Below, piece by piece: positions 6,031-7,860 of a DNA stretch of 7,860 nucleotides. Where the stretch lies: positions 1-7,860 of the forward strand of contig JAGTRA010000045.1 of NCBI GenBank assembly GCA_018396935.1, written 5' to 3'. The first letter of the stretch is position 1; every line of letters starts with the position of its first letter. This stretch comes from Candidatus Bathyarchaeota archaeon. Its GTDB lineage: Archaea > Thermoproteota > Bathyarchaeia > Bathyarchaeales > Bathycorpusculaceae. Below the pieces are notes generated by a model that saw only the letters and a program-made list of their open reading frames with translations, was not told the DNA's origin and did not search any database. Both the position numbers and the translations under genes were made by a program.

Positions 6031-6040
6031 TAATCGATTA
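6031..6040. repeat. 10-bp palindrome between divergent promoters
   Basis: TAATCGATTA is a perfect palindrome placed just upstream of the mre11 TATA box and between the two divergent genes. A dimeric regulator could bind here, but a 10-bp A/T-rich palindrome may be chance. Confidence 0.3.
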
Positions 6041-6078
6041 CATCCTAATAAGAAATATTAAAGCCCTGAATCTAATAG

Positions 6079-6094
6079 CTTTACAAGTGTAAAG
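6079..6094. promoter_or_regulatory. Inverted repeat next to the AN1/M50 protease start codon
   Basis: CTTTACA-AG-TGTAAAG has 7-bp perfect arms and a 2-base spacer, ending 3 bases before ATG 6098. A near copy, CTTTAACGTGTAAAG, lies upstream of the uS10 gene at 7283-7269. The gene has no clear Shine-Dalgarno site, so this repeat would occupy the transcription start or short leader, a plausible operator. Function is inferred. Confidence 0.45.
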
Positions 6095-6097
6095 AAG

Positions 6098-6892
6098 ATG
6101 GAATGCAAAAAATGTAAACGGGAAGACCCTTTACCATTTCGCTGTCCATACTGTGGAGGCTTTTTCTGTATTGAGCATAGGCTTCCTGAAAATCATGAAT
6201 GTCCGGGAATTGAAAGAGCTCGCCCCCCGCGAAGACCACAGCTATTAACAAGTCCCGCTCAGCAGCATGCTGTCAGAAAATCATACATCTACCCATTAAA
6301 ACTCCAAATAAAGCCACGTTTTAGCAGTAAAGAGATAAAGCACCTATCCATAGCCTCTCTCTTAATCTTAGGAATAGGCTTATCCATGGGTTTATATTAT
6401 CCAGGAGCTTTGGTTTTTCAAGGCTTGTCTTCGATTTTAGCATTCGCTGTTCTAGTTTTATTCTCTTTCATCGCTCATGAATTTGCTCATAAATTTATGG
6501 CTCAAAGAGAGGGGTTGTGGGCTGAGTTTAGGCTGGTTTTTACGGGGGTGCTCCTAACTGCATTATCAATTATTTCCCCAATATTCAAGATAATTGCTCC
6601 AGGAGCAGTTTTCATAGCTGGCTTCACTAACAAACAGAGCATGGGTAAAGTTTCCCTTTCCGGCCCATCCGTAAATATTATTCTCTCCCTCAGCATGCTT
6701 GCGTTATGGAGTATATTCAAGAATCCAATTTTGTCATACGGCGCCGCAGTAAATGCTTGGATCGCCATGATAAACCTCTTACCTTTTGGGGTACTGGATG
6801 GTTACAAAATTCTCGTATGGAGTAAACCAATTTGGGTTTTCTTGTTCGCTATAAGCCTAATCCTTACGGTGACAATGTACATAATAATATGA
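6098..6892 (+). CDS. AN1-type zinc finger fused to site-2-protease-like (M50) membrane metalloprotease
   Basis: A 264-residue membrane protein. The N-terminus is a complete AN1 zinc finger: C3-x2-C6-x9-C16-x2-C19-x4-C24-x2-H27-x5-H33-x-C35, binding two zinc ions. A basic, proline-containing linker (about 36-80) leads to several hydrophobic segments (about 84-102, 106-126, 140-175, 185-205, 210-230 and 243-264). The metalloprotease motif HEFAH (H127, E128, H131) lies at the end of the second segment, and NLLPFGVLDG (226-235) supplies the third metal ligand D234, as in peptidase family M50. It should cleave membrane proteins within or near the bilayer, while the zinc finger may recognise substrates or ubiquitin-like or proteasomal partners in the cytoplasm. 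Substrates are unknown. It is divergent from mre11 and convergent with the uS10 gene, 21 bases away, so it is its own transcription unit. The weak ribosome binding site suggests a short or absent leader. Confidence 0.92.
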   Translation: MECKKCKREDPLPFRCPYCGGFFCIEHRLPENHECPGIERARPPRRPQLLTSPAQQHAVRKSYIYPLKLQIKPRFSSKEIKHLSIASLLILGIGLSMGLYYPGALVFQGLSSILAFAVLVLFSFIAHEFAHKFMAQREGLWAEFRLVFTGVLLTALSIISPIFKIIAPGAVFIAGFTNKQSMGKVSLSGPSVNIILSLSMLALWSIFKNPILSYGAAVNAWIAMINLLPFGVLDGYKILVWSKPIWVFLFAISLILTVTMYIII

Positions 6893-6913
6893 TTGATGAG
6901 AGGCGAAGATATC

Positions 6914-7222
6914 CTATATTAGCTCTATAGTCACGTGGACTTCTTCTGGTACACGAATTCGCATTATTCTCCTCATGACTCTCTCTTCAGCATCGATCTC
7001 TATTAAGCGTTTGTGGATGCGCATTTCCCATCGATCCCAAGTTGATGTTCCCTCACCACAGGGGCTTTTTAGAACTGGAACCCTAAGTCTTTTAGTGGGT
7101 AATGGAACAGGTCCAACCATTTTAACCCCTGTCTTCTCAGCAATAGCCTTAAGTTCTGAACAAACTTCCTCAAGTTTCTTGTAATCTGTACTTGTTAAGC
7201 GTATTCTCGCTTTTCTCACCAT
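6914..7222 (-). CDS. rpsJ: 30S ribosomal protein uS10 (S10)
   Basis: A 102-residue archaeal uS10, a component of the head of the small ribosomal subunit. Recognisable conserved parts are [10 protein letters not shown] near the N-terminus, the long-loop region [20 protein letters not shown] (37-56), [14 protein letters not shown] (63-76) and the C-terminal strand [11 protein letters not shown]. The length is normal. ATG 7222 is followed at once by GTG, which would give a start one residue later; the two cannot be separated by sequence. No Shine-Dalgarno site is seen, and a TATA box 25 bases upstream suggests a leaderless transcript. In many archaea this gene follows the EF-1alpha gene; here the upstream neighbour is a divergent HAD phosphatase, so uS10 is separately transcribed. 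It converges on the AN1/M50 gene. Confidence 0.97.
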   Translation of the reverse strand: MVRKARIRLTSTDYKKLEEVCSELKAIAEKTGVKMVGPVPLPTKRLRVPVLKSPCGEGTSTWDRWEMRIHKRLIEIDAEERVMRRIMRIRVPEEVHVTIELI

Positions 7223-7243
7223 GGGTTAATGCTCACGCCTCAG

Positions 7244-7250
7244 ATTATAC
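7244..7250 (-). promoter_or_regulatory. TATA box of the uS10 gene, predicting a leaderless mRNA
   Basis: GTATAAT on the minus strand is centred 25 bases before ATG 7222, so transcription should begin at the start codon. This agrees with the lack of a Shine-Dalgarno sequence. Confidence 0.55.
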
Positions 7251-7268
7251 CCTCTTTGAACGGGTTAC

Positions 7269-7283
7269 CTTTACACGTTAAAG
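7269..7283 (-). promoter_or_regulatory. Near-palindrome upstream of uS10, similar to the one before the AN1/M50 gene
   Basis: Read on the minus strand, CTTTAACGTGTAAAG shares GTGTAAAG and the CTTTA arm with the element at 6079-6094. It lies just upstream of the uS10 TATA box, a position where archaeal activators bind, and adjacent to the TATA-like region of the divergent HAD gene, so it could serve either gene. Function is inferred. Confidence 0.4.
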
Positions 7284-7296
7284 CATAAATAAAAAC
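7284..7296 (+). promoter_or_regulatory. TATA-type promoter of the HAD phosphatase gene
   Basis: CATAAATAAAAAC is an A/T-rich TATA-like stretch. It predicts a transcript start near 7315 and a leader of about 30 bases containing the weak GATGAGGGA ribosome binding site before ATG 7346. Confidence 0.45.
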
Positions 7297-7345
7297 TTAT
7301 CGAAGAGAACAGGCGCTGTACTACAAAATTGGATGAGGGAATATA

Positions 7346-7860
7346 ATGAGACTAAGAGCTTATGGTGTACTCATCGACTTGGACGGTACATTGGTGGATT
7401 CTAGAGAGGCTTATCGTGAAGCTGCGAAAAGGGCTTTTAAAACCATTAATTTAGAATTTAGCGAGGAAGCTGCTTTTGGAATTCCAAAAAGCTTAGAGCA
7501 GGGGTTACCCCTTGATAGGTATATGCCGAGAGATAAGATCAAGCCTTTTCTGGATGTATATTTAAGTACGTACTATGAACTAACTGGCAGCCTTACAAAA
7601 CCCTTCCCAAATGTGTATAAAACTTTAGAGCAGCTTTCAATGAAGGCAAAACTCGCTCTGCTAACCATGCGCTTTGTCTCGGCTGAGAGTGTGAGGGCTG
7701 AGCTTGAGAAATTTGGTATAGCAAAATATTTCTGCTGCATTCTAACTGCCTTAAATACAAGTCTCCCTAAGCCTTTCCCTGATGGGCTTTTAAAATGCGC
7801 TGAGCTCTTAGGCGTAAATATACGTGATTGTATTGTGGTTGGGGACTCTATAGCTGATGT
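7346..7860 (+). CDS. HAD-superfamily phosphatase (phosphoglycolate phosphatase-like), cut by window edge
   Basis: The first 171 residues of a haloacid dehalogenase-type hydrolase, open at the window edge. All four HAD motifs are present: motif I DLDGTLVDS (11-19) with nucleophile D11 and acid/base D13, motif II LLTMR with T107, motif III lysine K142 in LPKPFPDG, and motif IV GDSIAD with D167 and D171. The segment between motifs I and II is a helical cap of the size found in subfamily IA enzymes such as phosphoglycolate phosphatase and beta-phosphoglucomutase. It probably dephosphorylates a small phosphorylated metabolite in the cytoplasm; the substrate cannot be read from sequence. The start is ATG 7346, preceded by GATGAGGGA, a weak ribosome binding site at suitable spacing. 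It is divergent from the uS10 gene, 123 bases apart. Only a short C-terminal part should be missing. Confidence 0.9.
   Translation, partial: MRLRAYGVLIDLDGTLVDSREAYREAAKRAFKTINLEFSEEAAFGIPKSLEQGLPLDRYMPRDKIKPFLDVYLSTYYELTGSLTKPFPNVYKTLEQLSMKAKLALLTMRFVSAESVRAELEKFGIAKYFCCILTALNTSLPKPFPDGLLKCAELLGVNIRDCIVVGDSIAD

Noticed and set aside
6893..6913. TGATGA at 6895-6900 as a C box of another guide RNA
   Set aside because: No CTGA follows at a suitable distance and the sequence runs directly into the uS10 coding region.
1..7860. CRISPR array, insertion sequence, phage or defence island
   Set aside because: No regularly spaced repeats, terminal inverted repeats, transposase or integrase motifs, or target-site duplications are visible, and every long reading frame belongs to a housekeeping or metabolic family.

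Overview
The window is archaeal chromosomal DNA. Evidence includes an archaeal/eukaryotic-type ATP-dependent DNA ligase, an Mre11-Rad50 operon, an archaeal-type ribosomal protein uS10, an eL22-like ribosomal protein, TATA-type promoters about 25 bp upstream of start codons (several apparently leaderless), and Shine-Dalgarno sites of the GGTGAT type. Gene content and protein style suggest a TACK-group archaeon, perhaps Bathyarchaeia or a relative. That assignment is inferred from general resemblance and was not tested. Nothing indicates a mobile element, phage or CRISPR array.

Layout: (1) 1-515, minus strand, N-terminal part of DNA ligase, cut by the window edge, with a TATA-containing perfect palindrome upstream. 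(2) 571-1092, minus, FMN nitroreductase-family protein. (3) 1093-1441, intergenic; I propose that 1199-1270 is a C/D box guide RNA whose D-box guide matches the universal 16S rRNA decoding-site sequence and is in register for 2'-O-methylation of C1402 (E. coli numbering). (4) 1442-1714, plus, small eL22-like protein. (5) 1770-2678, plus, fumarylacetoacetate hydrolase (FAH)-family enzyme, overlapping the convergent rad50 gene by 8 bp. (6) 2671-5969, minus, mre11-rad50 operon joined by an ATGA overlap. (7) 6098-6892, plus, AN1 zinc finger fused to a site-2-protease-type membrane metalloprotease. (8) 6914-7222, minus, uS10 without the adjacent EF-1alpha gene often seen in archaea. (9) 7346 to the window end, plus, HAD-family phosphatase, cut by the edge.

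Functionally, two themes recur: DNA maintenance (ligase, Mre11, Rad50) and ribosome construction or modification (eL22-like protein, uS10, the proposed guide RNA). The nitroreductase, FAH enzyme and HAD phosphatase are general metabolic enzymes whose substrates cannot be read from sequence alone. The strongest candidate for something undescribed is the C/D box RNA. The eL22-like protein, the atypical active-site motifs in Mre11 and Rad50, and a near-palindrome shared by two promoters come next.
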